Assembly: GCF_007859675.1 (NCBI RefSeq)
Contig: NZ_CP042305.1
Span: 992,001 to 1,056,000, forward strand
Direction of reading: 5' to 3'
Length of the DNA stretch: 64,000 nt
Origin: Humibacter ginsenosidimutans
GTDB lineage: Bacteria; Actinomycetota; Actinomycetes; Actinomycetales; Microbacteriaceae
Positions 63,352 through 64,000 of the stretch are shown one piece after another. The stretch's first letter is position 1; each line of letters opens with the position of its first letter. Below the pieces are notes generated by a model. It saw only the letters and a list, made by a program, of their open reading frames with translations, ran no database searches and was not told where the DNA came from. Both the position numbers and the translations under genes were made by a program.

Positions 63352-64000
63352 TTACGCCGCGACGCGCGCGGCGAGCCGCCGCAGACGCGCCAGCGTCTCC
63401 GCCTTGCCCAGGATCTCCATGCTCTCGAACAGCGGCGGCGACACGCGCCGCCCACTCACGGCCACGCGCAGCGGGCCGAACGCCACCCGCGGTTTCAGCC
63501 CGAGCACCTCGATCAGGGCGGCTCTCAGGGTCGCCTCGATCCCCTCGTGCGTGAACAGGTGCTCGCCGAGCCGCTCCAGTGCCGTGATCGACGACTCCAG
63601 CACTTCGGCACTGTTGTCCGGCATACCGGACAGCGCGTCGTCTTCGTAGACCAGGCTCACGGCATCCGTGAAGAGGAATCCGAGCATGCCGGGGGTCTCC
63701 CCCAGCAGCTGCACGCGCTCCTGCACAAGCGGGGCCGCGGCATCCAGTGTCGCCCGCTGTTGGTCGGTGAGGGGCTCGGTGAGGACGCCCGCCTGCACCA
63801 GATACGGCACCGTGCGCTGCGCGAAGTCTGCGGTCTCGAGCAACCGGATGTGGTCCCCGTTGATCGACTCGGCCTTCTTCTGGTCGAAGCGCGCCGGGTT
63901 GGGGTTCACATCTTCGACGTCGAACTTCTGCACCATCTCATCGAGGGAGAAGACGTCGCGGTCGGCGGAGTATCCCCAGCCGAGCAGCGCGAGGTAGTTG
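63352..64000 (-). CDS. gltX: Glutamyl-tRNA synthetase, C-terminal half (start outside window)
   Basis: Minus-strand frame entering from the right edge: NYLALLGWGYS, FSLDEMVQKFDV and NPARFDQKK (the KMSKS-distal region of class I GluRS), then the anticodon-binding helical domain (ETPGMLGFLFTD, FGPLRVAVSGRRVSPPLFESMEILG) and stop at 63352. About 215 residues are visible. It charges tRNA-Glu and, in organisms without GlnRS, also tRNA-Gln. Chromosomal flank of the element. Confidence 0.93.
   Translation of the reverse strand, partial: NYLALLGWGYSADRDVFSLDEMVQKFDVEDVNPNPARFDQKKAESINGDHIRLLETADFAQRTVPYLVQAGVLTEPLTDQQRATLDAAAPLVQERVQLLGETPGMLGFLFTDAVSLVYEDDALSGMPDNSAEVLESSITALERLGEHLFTHEGIEATLRAALIEVLGLKPRVAFGPLRVAVSGRRVSPPLFESMEILGKAETLARLRRLAARVAA

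Overview
The window is high-GC actinobacterial DNA. The C-terminal half of gltX next to a tRNA-Gln gene at the right edge, the GTG/TTG starts and the gene content suggest a Microbacteriaceae member such as Microbacterium or Leucobacter. The genus is inferred from gene style, not proven. Most of the window looks like one integrative and conjugative element (ICE). Its right end is at the 3' end of tRNA-Gln(CTG) (63022-63093), next to an excisionase-like gene and a tyrosine integrase. No second copy of the tRNA 3' end was recognised by eye, so the left end is probably outside the window.

Layout, left to right. (1) 1-3.2 kb, minus strand: a HEPN-like gene followed by an Mrr-nuclease-NACHT ATPase cut by the window edge, a probable phage-defence pair. 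(2) 4.1-7.7 kb: MobF/TraA relaxase-helicase. (3) 8.3-15 kb: a reactive-sulfur module with DUF302, thioredoxin, a persulfide dioxygenase-rhodanese, a CstR-like repressor, DsrE, a methyltransferase, TauE and two paralogous Cys-rich mini-proteins. Five copies of an ATACCCC...GGGTAT operator serve it, and three member genes are broken. (4) 15.6-34.6 kb: a carbohydrate/uronate catabolic island with an ABC importer, two different GH4 glycosidases, altronate-dehydratase and fructuronate-reductase families, a sugar kinase, two esterases, a NagB-like isomerase, a trio of DapA-like lyase, NAD-epimerase and Gfo/Idh oxidoreductase, a second Gfo/Idh and a LacI regulator. TTGCA-type repeats lie in all four promoter regions. 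(5) 34.9-61.4 kb: ICE core with AraC regulator, primase-polymerase, SpdB-like protein, ParB-like protein, type IV secretion genes (NTF2-like, NlpC/P60, small membrane proteins, VirB6-like, SCO6880, VirB4, VirD4), a giant methylase-helicase, an SSB-like protein and a broken dprA. (6) 61.4-64 kb: integrase, excisionase, tRNA-Gln, gltX.

How the parts fit. The relaxase, coupling protein and type IV genes would move the element, and the integrase and excisionase insert and excise it at tRNA-Gln. Between relaxase and primase it carries about 26 kb of metabolic cargo: persulfide detoxification, and uptake and breakdown of a probably acetylated, uronate-containing glycoside. The exact sugar cannot be read from sequence. 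At least four element genes have single-base frameshifts (dprA has two), while the largest transfer genes are open throughout. The element therefore shows selective decay, or the sequence has residual indel errors.
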